Below are positions 22,547 through 32,706 of a DNA stretch of 64,000 nucleotides, piece by piece; within the stretch, counting starts at the first letter, position 1; each line of letters begins with the position of its first letter. The translations under genes were made by a program, and so were the position numbers. Source of the DNA: Pseudopyrenochaeta lycopersici (Eukaryota > Ascomycota > Dothideomycetes > Pleosporales > Pseudopyrenochaetaceae); assembly GCA_003313425.1 (NCBI GenBank), contig NHZP01000003.1, forward strand, positions 1,736,001 to 1,800,000. Direction: 5' to 3'. The notes beneath the pieces were generated by a model that ran no database searches, was not told where the DNA came from, and worked only from the letters and a program-made list of their open reading frames with translations.

Positions 22547-23985
22547 TGTTGGAAAGGCAAATCGTGTAGTAGATACGATAAAAAAATCTATTTAATATGT
22601 ATTTTGTTCCTGTCTCTCTTCTATTTAGATTATAACTTGATTGCATAAAGGGGACGGGGACAGGAAGAAATTTATACGCATGAGGCAGGATGCAAAACCC
22701 GCTACGCGCATTGGATGGTTGCGAAGGTTGATGCAAAGGCTGTAAAGTTAAGCCCATCGACACTTCCAGAAAGTTGTCCCTTTGCGCCACAGCTATCTTT
22801 AACACCGACTCCAAATAAGCATAGCCTGTACTTTAGGACGATGTGAGACACAAGATATCTGAGCACGCTTCGGTATGCTAAGATCAGCTGTCCACGCGAA
22901 GAAACCGCCGGAACCCACATCCACTACCGTAAATTGGCACTTTAGGTCTGCGATGTTGACACATCTCGACCTCGTCTCTACTCCTCCGAACGCGCAACCG
23001 GGATCCGCTGTTGCGAATGAACGGGGTGGGGTATTGGTCGAGGGTTCAATAATGGCGTGGACAATGTGGTCGATACAACAACACCACGATTTGCTCGATC
23101 GGAGACTAATGTGTGGAAAGAACAACGGTTGTCAGATCGTTGCACGTTAGGCTCGTCTATGTATAGGCTCGCGCCAAAGATTGCGGAGATCCGGAAAAAA
23201 AGTGTCTCGTTACGCAGTGTCTCGCTATGAAGTGAGCGGCGTTATTATGTGAATTCTATTGTTGAATCAAGCAAAAATTACATTCTAGCAAAAAGTGTAG
23301 GCCTCATTTATTGCTATGTGCCGGAGAATTGTGCAAGTAACAGTCTTGTCTTGTGTTCAACAATGACAACTAGGACTTTGAAAGAAGCAGACTAGGTATT
23401 AATGATTTTTAATACTTATTTACGTGATCAAGTACTGAGGAAATCAGAAAATACGTTCTGAACAGGCCATTTATACATAGCTTTGAAGTGTGGCGATGGT
23501 GATGAAGACCAGTGCTGGGTAGAATCGTCTACAAATAAAAGAAAGATAGGGTACGCGCCCGCTCAGGCCAGTGAGAACGCTACATAAGTTTTACGCTGCA
23601 AATGGTAAAACACGCTGTACCCTAACAGGTGAAATAAGCCGACTATGAATCGCCCAAACAGATTGAGCGTGTACAACATTTGGCCCCCAAAGCCCCTGCG
23701 CCCGACTCGGCGTAAGCTTTTGGGCCCCCAGATTCCTGATTCGGTACAAAAGCCACTGAGATAGCAAGGTATCGAAACAACTTGGCGGCGCCAGCGTCGA
23801 CGAAAAGGCATAACGCTGGGGCGCATTACGCCCGATGGGTCTATATATCAGTAAAGAAAGGTTTTGCTGTCCGGCCTACGAGATGAAGGTTTCCCTTCAG
23901 GGCTACCATTACATTCATCTGTCGTTTCAAAGCTAGAAGCTTGCCGCCCGAAGGAAACATTTCACGGGCACCAATAATCGATCAA
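22547..23985. other. Intergenic region with possible gene remnant
   Basis: 1.4 kb between the NLR gene and the DUF3176 gene. Minus-strand frames at 22700-23125 give cysteine-containing peptides (for example CGAKGQLSGSVDGLNFTAFA before a stop near 22702), but no signal-peptide exon or consistent splice could be built. The right arm of the inverted repeat lies inside. Confidence 0.4.
23185..23235. repeat. Right arm of a divergent inverted repeat around the NLR gene
   Basis: Contains gtgtctcgttacgcagtgtc and ends ctatgaagtga. Its reverse complement aligns with 17301-17350. The two arms are 5.9 kb apart and enclose the whole HET-NACHT-WD40 gene. Confidence 0.6.
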
Positions 23986-25918
23986 ATGGCCCGACTGCCG
24001 GGCGCTTCTAATGTGGATTACCATCGAACGCCACTTCACTCTTCAGCCTCATCGGACTCGTTAAACATCGACTTCCAGCAGCATGGACGTACAGAATCCC
24101 AACAACCTTCGACTCGTTCCATGTCTTACAGGTCCGCCACCCGATGGATAGGAGGATGGTGGTGGGAAGCCGGAGCAGTGCTAGTATCACTCCTCTGCAC
24201 ATGCGCTATCGTCGTTATACTATGTGCGGTGCAAAACAAGCCACTGAGTTCCTGGCCGCTCTCAATTCAGCCGAATTCTCTCATCGCCGTGTTTTCCACT
24301 ATTGCTAGATCCACTCTTCTTGTGCCTGCCTCGCAATGCCTTTCGCAGCTTAAGTGGCTATACTTCCAAGAGCCTAGGCTACTTAGCCAGCTACAAGTCT
24401 TTGACGATGCGAGCCGGGGCCCATGGGGCTCGTTGCTTTTGCTCTGGAAGACAAGGTTTTCTAGGATAGGTGCTACTCTGGGAGCGATAGTGATTATTTC
24501 CTCGTTAGCATTTGGTCCGTTTACGCAGCAAGCCTTGGAGTTCTCTACTGAGCAGGCCCCAATGACGAATACTACTGGCTTCTTTTCGCAGGCAAATAAG
24601 GCTACACTTGAGATGAAAGAGGATGATTCGATATCGAGAAACCCAGTTTGTGAGTCACTAGCAAGATCCTCAACCACTCAACACTTTGACTGACGCTGCA
24701 CTCATAGTGGCAATGGGTATGCTCAGCATGTTTCTCAACAGATTGTCTAACCCAACTCCTTTTCCGGATTTCTCCTGTCCATCCACCCATTGCACTGTTC
24801 CACCCTTCACTACTCTGGCCACTTGCGCATCTTGCTCATATGACGAGACACCGGAAATCACGTGTGATTACTCAAACGTGTATAAAAGCGTTACTGAGTC
24901 TACAATTGAAGACTTCATAGCAAGCAACGATGACACACCTACCCAGTACTATAATGGGTGGACGGCCAACTGTACTTTGAAACACATTAGCGGCTGGTCA
25001 ATGGGTCTTGTCATTGGTACGGAAATATTCCCGCAGACTCCTCGGATTCAACTACTTAGGGACAACGGGGATAAGTTGGAGGCCACGCCTGAACACATCA
25101 CGCAATTCATGGGCTTCACAATATCCACTAAGCCTCCGGAGGATCGAGACGGTTTCCTCAAATGGAAAGGAATAGAAGGAGCACTTTCGTTATGCAACTT
25201 GCGACTTTGCGCGCATAAATGGGATCACGAGACGGTCGTCAAAAACGGCAAATGGACCAACCCCGACGGGAGCATGCCCCAACCTATAGAAATCAACCTT
25301 GAAGAACAGCCCTCCCCGGATGCAACGGCTAGGTATTACTGGAACCAAGGATTCAAAGAGAAAGGCACGACTGAGTATCAGTATAACGTCACACGCTCCG
25401 TCTCAGTCATCCTGTTTCAGCTGTTAGACAGGCTCGCGCATAAGTTGCTCATCATGGACCACAGCCTGAATATATATCTTGATAGTTACCTTCACAACAC
25501 TTCCTGGGACTCAATAGCAGCAAGCATGGCTGCTTTCTCCACCGCAACTATCAACAGCCGGTACAATATTAACGCCACAAACACTTCCATTGTGGCATAC
25601 GAACCCACGACTTTCTCACGCGTTCGTTGGCAGTGGCTTATTTTCCCTCTTTCTACTGTTGTACTCTCAATGCTGCTGCTAGCCTTATCCATGATGAGCA
25701 GTCGGCAGGAGTTCTTGTTCAAATCCTCCATCCTGGCTCCGCTCTTTCATGGCCTGGAGAAAGTTCCAGAGAGTCATTCAGATATGGGGATGGACGGACT
25801 CCTTGAGACGGAGGCAATGTTGCTTAAGAAAGCAGATGGAATGCGTGTTGTCTTTGGTCGTGACGATGAGGGATATCTCAGGTTTCTGCGAAGCAGAGAC
25901 GTAGATGCGGAGAAGTGA
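23986..25918 (+). CDS. DUF3176 multi-pass membrane protein
   Basis: Two exons: 23986-24649 and 24708-25918, 624 residues. The intron (58 bp) has a strong GTGAGT donor, CTGAC branch site and CATAG acceptor; the join is phase 1. The first in-frame ATG is at 23986, and the frame upstream is closed by a stop near 23884. The RWIGGWWWEAGAVLVSLLC start of the membrane domain, the PNSLIAVFSTIARSTLLVP block and the ALEFSTEQAP region are characteristic of DUF3176. Hydrophobic segments are seen near residues 62-85, 108-128 and 165-185, and again near the C-terminus (WQWLIFPLSTVVLSMLLLAL). The part between is a large loop with several cysteines and N-glycosylation sequons, probably non-cytosolic. Function is unknown; the family is expanded in filamentous ascomycetes. 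Confidence 0.9.
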
Positions 25919-26030
25919 GTTGAGAAGCGAGGACATACGGAAAAAGCTCCGGTCTTACCGAAGATCGAAAACTCCAAAGTGGGTTCCTGGATACTTTGGT
26001 CAAATCCACGCGAAATAGCATAACGATGTG

Positions 26031-27368
26031 TCATAAAGTTCCGCCTCTACTATAAAACCAGCCTTTGATATCATCGATACCCTGCAAACCCACCATCATC
26101 ATTCTAGCGAAGATGTCCACATCATCAGGGTTCGCGTCCCGCAAAACCTCCGTGAAGTCGAGCTCTTTGACCAAAAAGTGCTTCCTATCATTCCATGCAA
26201 TAGCGAAATCGAAGGCATTTTTTGCGTTCCAAAGATGAGCTGACAATGTAACTCTGTTACCGTACGCCAGGGTGTGTAGACAAGATTTGAGTTGGCCTCG
26301 TAGCAGGTGGCACATCGTAGTGAAATGGAACAACGAGAGTACCGTACGCCGTACAGATTCGCGAAAAATATAGAATTTCCAAGCCGACCAAGCGGTCGTG
26401 CTGGGATACAGAGGTAAAGAGGCAGTGGTATCTGTCTGTTCTATTGCAATAGGATGCAATGCATGGCCGATTTCTTCTAGGTGGGGAATTAGAGCTTCAG
26501 CCTGTCCGTACACTCGCAAATCTCCGCCGAAGACAAGCATGATCTGATACAACATCAATGCATGTGCTCGAGCGAGTACCTCTAGGGGTACAGTTGGTGG
26601 GGTAGAGAGAGCCAATTCTTCAACCCGGTTTGTGATATACCGCGTCACGTGTTGAGCGTTGGTGTCGTTTCTTGTGATGTACAGTGCGCAAGCAGCATGG
26701 GCATCTTGTAAAGGCCTTGGCATAAACTCGTCATATAGCATACTGTGCATCCACGGGGTTTCATTCTGCTCAACCATCATATTTGGTACGAGCTTAAGTT
26801 GCCCAATAGAATACTCAACTCTTGACTTTGCGAAGGGCACAAGGTGAGCCGGTGAGAAGGGCTTCGCAATCCTGTAATGAGTCCTCTGTAGCGTCATCTG
26901 ATCTTCCTCATCTGGTGAATTATTGAGCATTGTAGTAAGCGATTCCAGAGAGCTAATGCCGCTAGTGAAGTCAAAGTCGAGACTATTTGCTGATGATGTG
27001 GGGATAGCAACGTCGAAGTCGAGAGGAATTTCCAAAGCCTCGATACTCTGGACGTTCGCATCATAGTCATGCTGTGTTTGTGGCGTATTCTCCAAAGAAC
27101 TTAAAGTTTGGGAAGTCGAAGCCTGTGAGCGAGGGTGTGGTGGGTAGGCACAGGCGAGATGCTGCTTGCGGCATCGTGCGCAATTCGGGTACTCAAGGCC
27201 ACATCTCCGCTTTGCCTTTGCGCATTCAGAGCATGATTTCTGCCTGCCCTGATGATTGGTGGTGCGTGATCGATCTGGTGGCATGGCGAATGCGGAGTTG
27301 GCTGAGGAGGATGGTGAAGCATGATGTGCGTAGGAGCAATGGCATCTGCCAAGCACAGCCCTCGTCAT
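26031..27368 (-). CDS. Zn2Cys6 fungal transcription factor
   Basis: Single-exon gene of 445 residues, ATG at 27368 (a second in-frame ATG lies 28 codons on, nearer the zinc cluster). The binuclear cluster is CSECAKAKRRCGLEYPNCARCRKQHLACAYP at about residues 46-76, with six cysteines in C-x2-C-x6-C-x6-C-x2-C-x6-C spacing. A low-complexity linker follows, then an alpha-helical region without a recognised regulatory domain. Expected to be a nuclear, DNA-binding regulator; targets unknown. It lies between the DUF3176 gene (convergent) and the NmrA-like gene (divergent), and local targets are possible but not shown. Confidence 0.9.
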   Translation of the reverse strand: MTRAVLGRCHCSYAHHASPSSSANSAFAMPPDRSRTTNHQGRQKSCSECAKAKRRCGLEYPNCARCRKQHLACAYPPHPRSQASTSQTLSSLENTPQTQHDYDANVQSIEALEIPLDFDVAIPTSSANSLDFDFTSGISSLESLTTMLNNSPDEEDQMTLQRTHYRIAKPFSPAHLVPFAKSRVEYSIGQLKLVPNMMVEQNETPWMHSMLYDEFMPRPLQDAHAACALYITRNDTNAQHVTRYITNRVEELALSTPPTVPLEVLARAHALMLYQIMLVFGGDLRVYGQAEALIPHLEEIGHALHPIAIEQTDTTASLPLYPSTTAWSAWKFYIFRESVRRTVLSLFHFTTMCHLLRGQLKSCLHTLAYGNRVTLSAHLWNAKNAFDFAIAWNDRKHFLVKELDFTEVLRDANPDDVDIFARMMMVGLQGIDDIKGWFYSRGGTL

Positions 27369-28113
27369 TCTCCGTCAGCACTAGCTGAATGTCTTGCCTT
27401 AAGGATGTCTGGATAGTTGCGAAGGAATTTTCGAATGCTACTTGTTTCAGTAAAAACCATCACAAAATATTTATAGACCTGTAGAATGTTTGACCGGCAA
27501 AATTATTGCGAGTCTGAGGTGTAGAAACCATCGAGGCAGCTTGAGACCCTCCCATTGCCGCCTCCTCGCACACCCTCCAGTCCATACTATACAATCGAAG
27601 CAGCAAATATTCTGATTCAATGAGGCATGCGGGGACTTTATACCACTCTTAGTTGATGAGCTCCCCATTTTCACGCAAAACTTTCTACTTACCACTCCAC
27701 GAAATAAAAGGGCGGATGTCCGCTCTGAGTAAGCGCTATGCGGACCTCTACAACCGATCCTTCTCTTCAGGCAATAGAACAGACAGTGACATAGGTTTAG
27801 TCTATTTGAGTTCCAAACATTCTGAAAAGCCCTTCATTTTGATGGCTGATGATGAAAAGTGTGCTGTCAGATGACAGACGACTCACGGTTTTTCTTTTGT
27901 GTTGAGCGGATTTGCGGGACTGTGATTGCGGTATTCCGCTACAACTTTTAATCCATTTCAATAGTCATGCTGTAGGCGAATGCATCAGTGTATGAACTAC
28001 TCATCAGCACTCTCAGTGCCTTCAATGATACATCCAGCCCGTCACATTTTTATCTAGTATCGCTTCCGCCTCATTTCACCTTCATACAGAGAGGGTCAAG
28101 CAAGCCTTTCACT
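27369..28113. other. Intergenic region between divergent genes
   Basis: 745 bp between the Zn2Cys6 gene and the NmrA-like frame. Short ORFs only. The region from 27988 on is open in the NmrA frame but has no ATG and does not resemble the family. Confidence 0.4.
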
Positions 28114-28137
28114 ATACCTCCCAAGACCGCTCTTGTT

Positions 28138-29016
28138 ATGCGAGCTACTGGTGTTCAAGGCAGAGGCGCTATCAAACATCTCATTAGCACCGAATGGCAC
28201 GTCCACGCTTTGGTCTCGGATAGCTCATCTGACCGGGCTCTAGCCCTCAGATCCTTTGGAGACAACGTCACCCTGTACCAGGGTAACTGGACTGATCCAT
28301 CATCAATAGAGGCCGCTATGGAAGGCCGCCAGGTTCTAATATTGAATCAGATGCCGTTTTTCACCGATGATTCTGAATTTCAAGAAGCGCGAATCATTTT
28401 GGACATCGCCAAAGCTGCAGGCGTCAAGCACGTTGTTTTCCCTTCCACACTGCCCCTCAATAACCCAAATATCCGGGAGGAGCTCAAAGACTCCATGGTT
28501 GCGCCAGCAGTGCTTAACAAAGGTGGTGTCGAAGAGTTGGTGAAAGTTAGCGGAATGACATGGACGACTCTCCGCCCTGGGTACTTCCTAACGAACCTCC
28601 TCCCGCCACTGGTGTATTGGATGCACCCCGAGTTCAAAGATCGTAAATTCGTCAATGCCTATGGTTCGGACTGCCTCCTTACGCTTGTCGACCCAGACGA
28701 CATCGGTGCTTTCATTGCAGCAGCATTTGAAAATCCTACGAAGTTTGGCGGACGGACCTTGACTGTAGTTGGCGAAATCATGCGGGTAGACGTCATGTTG
28801 AAAGAACTTGAAAGAGTATCTGAGCAACCAATTCAACCTATATATCTAACGCCGGATGAGTTCGAGAAAGCCAAGAACAACCCATTCATCGAAGGTCACA
28901 AGCTATGCATTGGTCTGGAAAAGTTTGTCGACTTGGAGGAAGTGAAGAGTTGGGGAATTCCGCTTACAAGCGTTAAGGAGTTCCTAGAAAAGCACAAGAG
29001 TAAACTTTTGTCGTAA
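28138..29016 (+). CDS. NmrA-like NAD(P)-binding protein, start region damaged
   Basis: The fold is clear: ALVMRATGVQGRGAIKHL (dinucleotide-binding loop), LYQGNWTDPSSIEAAMEG, AAGVKHVVFPSTLP, TTLRPGYFLTNLLPP and the DPDDIGAFIAAAF block typical of NmrA-like sugar-dehydratase-fold proteins. These act as redox sensors or oxidoreductases. The first in-frame ATG is at 28138, inside the first beta strand. The natural start would be eight codons upstream, where PPKTALV is preceded by ATA (28114-28116) instead of ATG. The glycine normally before ATG in the GATGxxG motif is arginine. The rest of the frame is uninterrupted to 29016. It may be a young pseudogene, or it may use an unseen 5' exon. Confidence 0.7.
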   Translation: MRATGVQGRGAIKHLISTEWHVHALVSDSSSDRALALRSFGDNVTLYQGNWTDPSSIEAAMEGRQVLILNQMPFFTDDSEFQEARIILDIAKAAGVKHVVFPSTLPLNNPNIREELKDSMVAPAVLNKGGVEELVKVSGMTWTTLRPGYFLTNLLPPLVYWMHPEFKDRKFVNAYGSDCLLTLVDPDDIGAFIAAAFENPTKFGGRTLTVVGEIMRVDVMLKELERVSEQPIQPIYLTPDEFEKAKNNPFIEGHKLCIGLEKFVDLEEVKSWGIPLTSVKEFLEKHKSKLLS

Positions 29017-29316
29017 GAACACTTCAAAGCTGAGTATCTGGCGTTCGTCATTTGCCATTTATGCAGGTTTTCTGGGGAGAGGACCTTTGCAACCTTGCTC
29101 CGAATCGCCAAAGCAGCTGGGCGACGTTGCCGCCGTGCGAGGCTCATAGAAGATTTAGTATTCAGCATGAAGTTCCATCATATCTCCATTTGTCTTACCA
29201 CGCATCAAATACTCAATGAATTCCAGCTAGACCATCCACTCGCCAAAGCCTGTCGGCCCTCGCCGCTTACCGGACGATCATCATTCCGTTCCATATCTGG
29301 TTGTCTTTCATATTTT

Positions 29317-30333
29317 TTAGTCATTGTGCTGGTTCTGTTTCTTTCCTCGCGTCTGCCACCAATGCTTCAAGCGGCTTCCTGTATACGCCACTACAAACAC
29401 TCCACCAACCATTATGATAAACGCACTACGGGCCAGAGCGTCTTTTATAACCACAGACGCTGTAGAAGTCCGCTCGATTGTTCCTGGCAAGGATAGAGCG
29501 CCGACCTCGTCAACTTTCATCTTCTTTTTTCCCCACCGCTTCCATCCAGCCCAAAGGTCCGCGACTCCGACCGTTGCAATAGCCCAAGTGCCCCCGAATA
29601 CGATTAAAGCACCGTAACCGCCCATCATTGCGCTTGTATACGTAGCAAAGAGAGATCCTGCAACGACGTTCCCGATGCCTGCTTGAATTGCAGCAGCCAA
29701 ACTGCCTGGATATAGGTCAGTACATTTGGTCTATTGACGTGTGATTCATGCGTACCTGCAGCAACTCCACTGGCAGTGAATCCTATAGTCGATAATAGTA
29801 ATGGGGTACAAGCCAGGATAAAGAGCGGAATGAGGACGACAGCGGTCTGCCACGGGTGCCTCTGCATCCAGTTGCCCATCGCCTTCGCCACACCGACGAC
29901 CCCAAGACCTTTCACTTTCTTTATTGCGTCCTTGACAGCATTTCGAGCCGGCAAAGCCCAGAGCTTGATGCTGTCAACAACGGTTCTTTTGGCGATCTTA
30001 AGCTGACTTATCGCGGAGTCACAAGTTAACTCAGAAAAGCGCGCAATTTCTGAGGAACTGTTAATGCGTGTATTGTCGTTGTGTCGAGGGAAAAAGTCAT
30101 TCGAATCCGAGCTACTAAAGTTCGATGATATCCTATCGTGTTCTGTATCCGCTTGCTCAAAATCTTGCTGTCGAGACTGTCCTTCCGAACCACTAAGCAG
30201 CGCAGCGTCTTCTTCTTCCCTGGATACATTTGTGGAAAATCCAATGCTCTCCTTCTCCTTGATAGCGTAGGTAGCATTTCAACTCTTTAGGCGCGGAGGT
30301 TGCACTTACCTGCAGGCTTGACATGTTGCCCAT
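29317..30333 (-). CDS. IFI6/IFI27 (ISG12)-like membrane protein
   Basis: Three exons: 30333-30310, 30257-29756 and 29705-29317, 304 residues. Intron 1 (52 bp) is GTAAGT...CAAG, intron 2 (50 bp) GTACGC...CCAG with a CTGAC branch site; phases 0 and 1 fit. The family signature spans the second junction: TIGFTASGVAAG joined to SLAAAIQAGIGNVVAGSLFA, then MMGGYGALIVFGG. Metazoan members localise to mitochondria or ER and influence apoptosis; fungal ones are uncharacterised. Three hydrophobic segments lie in the C-terminal half, with one more near the C-terminus. The 120-residue N-terminus is hydrophilic, rich in Ser, Asp and Glu. The protein starts MGNMSS, fitting an N-myristoylation signal, encoded by a 24-nt first exon. 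Confidence 0.85.
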
Positions 30334-30993
30334 TGTGCGGAACAGGTTTAGGACACTATTTCAGAATAAAAGACAGATGCAAGACCCCGCACATGAAGAA
30401 AAGTGATTTGACTGTTGTGTAACATTGCACAAGGTTCACTGTAGACCTAGCTGTTAAACAGTCCAAACTTCAAGTTTCACCCTCACCAACATTGCGTGTT
30501 TCCATTTCCACTTTCAGTAACAACTGAATCTTGCAATCATTCTTTCTGTCTCTAATTGACGCATGCGACTGTTTGGTTATGTCATCTCGATTTGCGATGT
30601 ACTTTTTGGAGCTCCGTCTTTTCAGTATCGACATCCTTCTTATCTTGCTCAAATGGAACATAGTTTCAACAACGAAGCTGACCCTTGCGCAAGCTTCTAG
30701 TAGATTGGATATATTAATACAGTGATATTGAAAGCGATCATGCATAAAAACGGCTCTCGTTGAAAATTGTAAGAGAGTACGAATACCGCGCACACACATA
30801 TTATTGCTAGGTTTGCATACGTTGTTGCGGTAATACATCAGAACAGTCCTAAACTGTTAGATACTAAGTTCGTTCTAAGGTATCTTTCGCTATAACTGGA
30901 CATATCTAAGAGCTCGGGAGCAATCATCTTTCTATAAACGGAGGGGACTCGAGTATCATTGCCTGAAGGAATACAATGTATAAATCTCTCGAT
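30334..30993. other. Intergenic, nothing recognised
   Basis: 660 bp, AT-rich, with short ORFs on both strands that have no recognisable motif. Confidence 0.5.
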
Positions 30994-31251
30994 CTACCTT
31001 TTGCCGGTAATGAGGTGCGGGTATTGATATTCTAAGGCCGACAATCTTCTCTTCTCCTTTTCTACCAGCGCGTCGACTTGGTCTGCGATGGTGCCGTACT
31101 CATCAACATCCGGTGGTGAATAATACTCATCTACTTCGTCGTTCTTCTCACGTTCCATCAATGAAGCCTGAAAGTCATCGTGGGTTGCAGATTGGGGATG
31201 TTCACTCGTTCCACGATCTACAGACCAGTTGATACTAAGTTTGATGCTCAT
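30994..31251 (-). CDS. Acidic orphan ORF, possibly the 3' exon of the upstream gene
   Basis: 85 codons from an ATG at 31251. Composition is protein-like: acidic middle (EREKNDEVDEYYSPPDVDEYG), then a helical, basic end (QVDALVEKEKRRLSALEYQYP). It lies 38 bp after the stop of the gene at 31290-31742 on the same strand. A splice using GTCAAC as donor and ...ATGAG or ...CTTAG as acceptor would join the two in frame, but the donor is weak. No family recognised. Confidence 0.35.
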   Translation of the reverse strand: MSIKLSINWSVDRGTSEHPQSATHDDFQASLMEREKNDEVDEYYSPPDVDEYGTIADQVDALVEKEKRRLSALEYQYPHLITGKR

Positions 31252-31289
31252 ATCTTCTTAACCAAGTGGCCGCAGTTCCACCTGTCCCA

Positions 31290-31742
31290 TCAAATTGTTG
31301 ACCTCTTGTGCCATGAACGCACTCGAGGCCTGATCCGGACTGCTTGTCCTTTCTTGATCTCCATTTTGACTCTTTCTTCTACCGCGCTCCCCACATCTGT
31401 TACATCCCGCATCAACCTGCATCGCTCATTGTACGTCTCTGCGTCGAGGTTCCGGCATGCTTTGTTCGCATACTCTACATCATCCGTAGCTTTGCTGAGC
31501 TTATATGAAAACCTTGCATTCTGTTTCATTATGCGCTCACGCTGTTCTGTGGTGATAGAGCTTGGCATGACTTCAGGCGCCACAAATACAATTTTGACCG
31601 AGTGAGGGCTATCTGGCACAAGCTCCATAACGGAGTACGCTATTGTTACATTCTATTAGTGCTGGTCATCAACTTTGGTGAAAGAAAGACTATATGTGTT
31701 ACCTACGGCATATGGATTCACATAATGCTGTACAATCGACAT
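31290..31742 (-). CDS. Hypothetical small helical protein, two exons
   Basis: Exons 31742-31703 and 31639-31290, 129 residues as modelled. The intron (63 bp) has donor GTAACA, a CACTAAT branch-type site and acceptor AATAG, phase 1. The N-terminus reads MSIVQHYVNPYAVAYSVMELV, followed by a strand-like SVKIVFVAPEVMP. The rest is charged and probably alpha-helical (TTEQRERIMKQNARFSYKL, RVKMEIKKGQAVRIRPRVR). No domain was recognised. It may continue into the ORF at 30994-31251. Confidence 0.45.
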
Positions 31743-31809
31743 TTAACGCGCTTTTAGGTGATTTAAACACCTGGTGGAAGTGGAATGGCCGGATTTTCAA
31801 GCTAGTTGA

Positions 31810-32031
31810 ATGATACATTGTCAGGAAGCGCGAACTCAGATGCCTTCACAACCGCTTACCAGCAAAAGCCGCATCTCCCGACCCACGAACGAGCTTACGT
31901 GTGCGAGAGCATTCCTACATATTTTGTGCTCTATCATAATTCCTACTGCAGCGCTGTTGATCCTGCTCTTTATAGTTTTTAATACTTTCGTAACGATCAC
32001 TAACAGATCCGACACTCCAGCCCCCTGGTAA
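31810..32031 (+). CDS. Possible small single-pass membrane protein
   Basis: 73 codons from an ATG at 31810, with one strong hydrophobic helix (FLHILCSIIIPTAALLILLF) and a short tail. It could be a genuine small gene, the first exon of a longer one, or chance. Nothing downstream could be joined convincingly. Confidence 0.25.
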   Translation: MIHCQEARTQMPSQPLTSKSRISRPTNELTCARAFLHILCSIIIPTAALLILLFIVFNTFVTITNRSDTPAPW

Positions 32032-32706
32032 CCTGACTCCCCAGGTTCTCAAAATGATCATTCAATCATGAGAGGAAGCAGGTTTTTACCTCAAACAAGC
32101 TCTACTTGGCCTAAAGCTAATATTTCCCAGTTCCCAGAGCACTCAAGATAGTAGCATCAACTGGGCACTTCCAGCAACGTCATGTAGTACACAGTCACTG
32201 GTCAAGCCACTTTTCGCGGTAAAAGAGCCTGGAGGAGAGTGTACACAACCCAATCAGCCCAAAATGTCCAATGAAGTCGGGCAGGGAATCTCTTGTAGTT
32301 CTGCGAAACCTTCTATCCTGAACTGATCCTGCTCAAAACGTTTCGAAAATGCATCCGCTTCAAAATTCGGGTGGGTGCCTCCCTCATATCTCCAGGTTGT
32401 TATTATGATCAATTTGCACTCCATTCAACTTTGGTGGTGTGGAGTTCTTGGAAGGAAAAGTGCGGCACTGCAGGGGCAAACGGCATGCCTGCGTCAAGCT
32501 ATGATGTATCAGAATGCTCGCAGTTTGTGGTACAAATTATATGCTGTTTTAGGTAGTGTATCATCTATACATCGATGAGTTTGCAATCTAGGAGCGAAAA
32601 CCTCGAAAAGTGACATTATGTCATGCAAATCTTGAGCACGACGGTCGTTTTTTCTGTCTTCATTGAGCAAGGTAAAACCTAGATTATGTCTTTTGAATAC
32701 TGGATC
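32032..32706. other. Intergenic, nothing recognised
   Basis: 675 bp with only short ORFs; includes the 3' side of the alcohol dehydrogenase pseudogene. Confidence 0.5.

Noticed and set aside
22700..23125. Small secreted cysteine-rich protein on the minus strand
   Set aside because: No signal peptide, no consistent intron and an equally open plus strand; left as a possible remnant.
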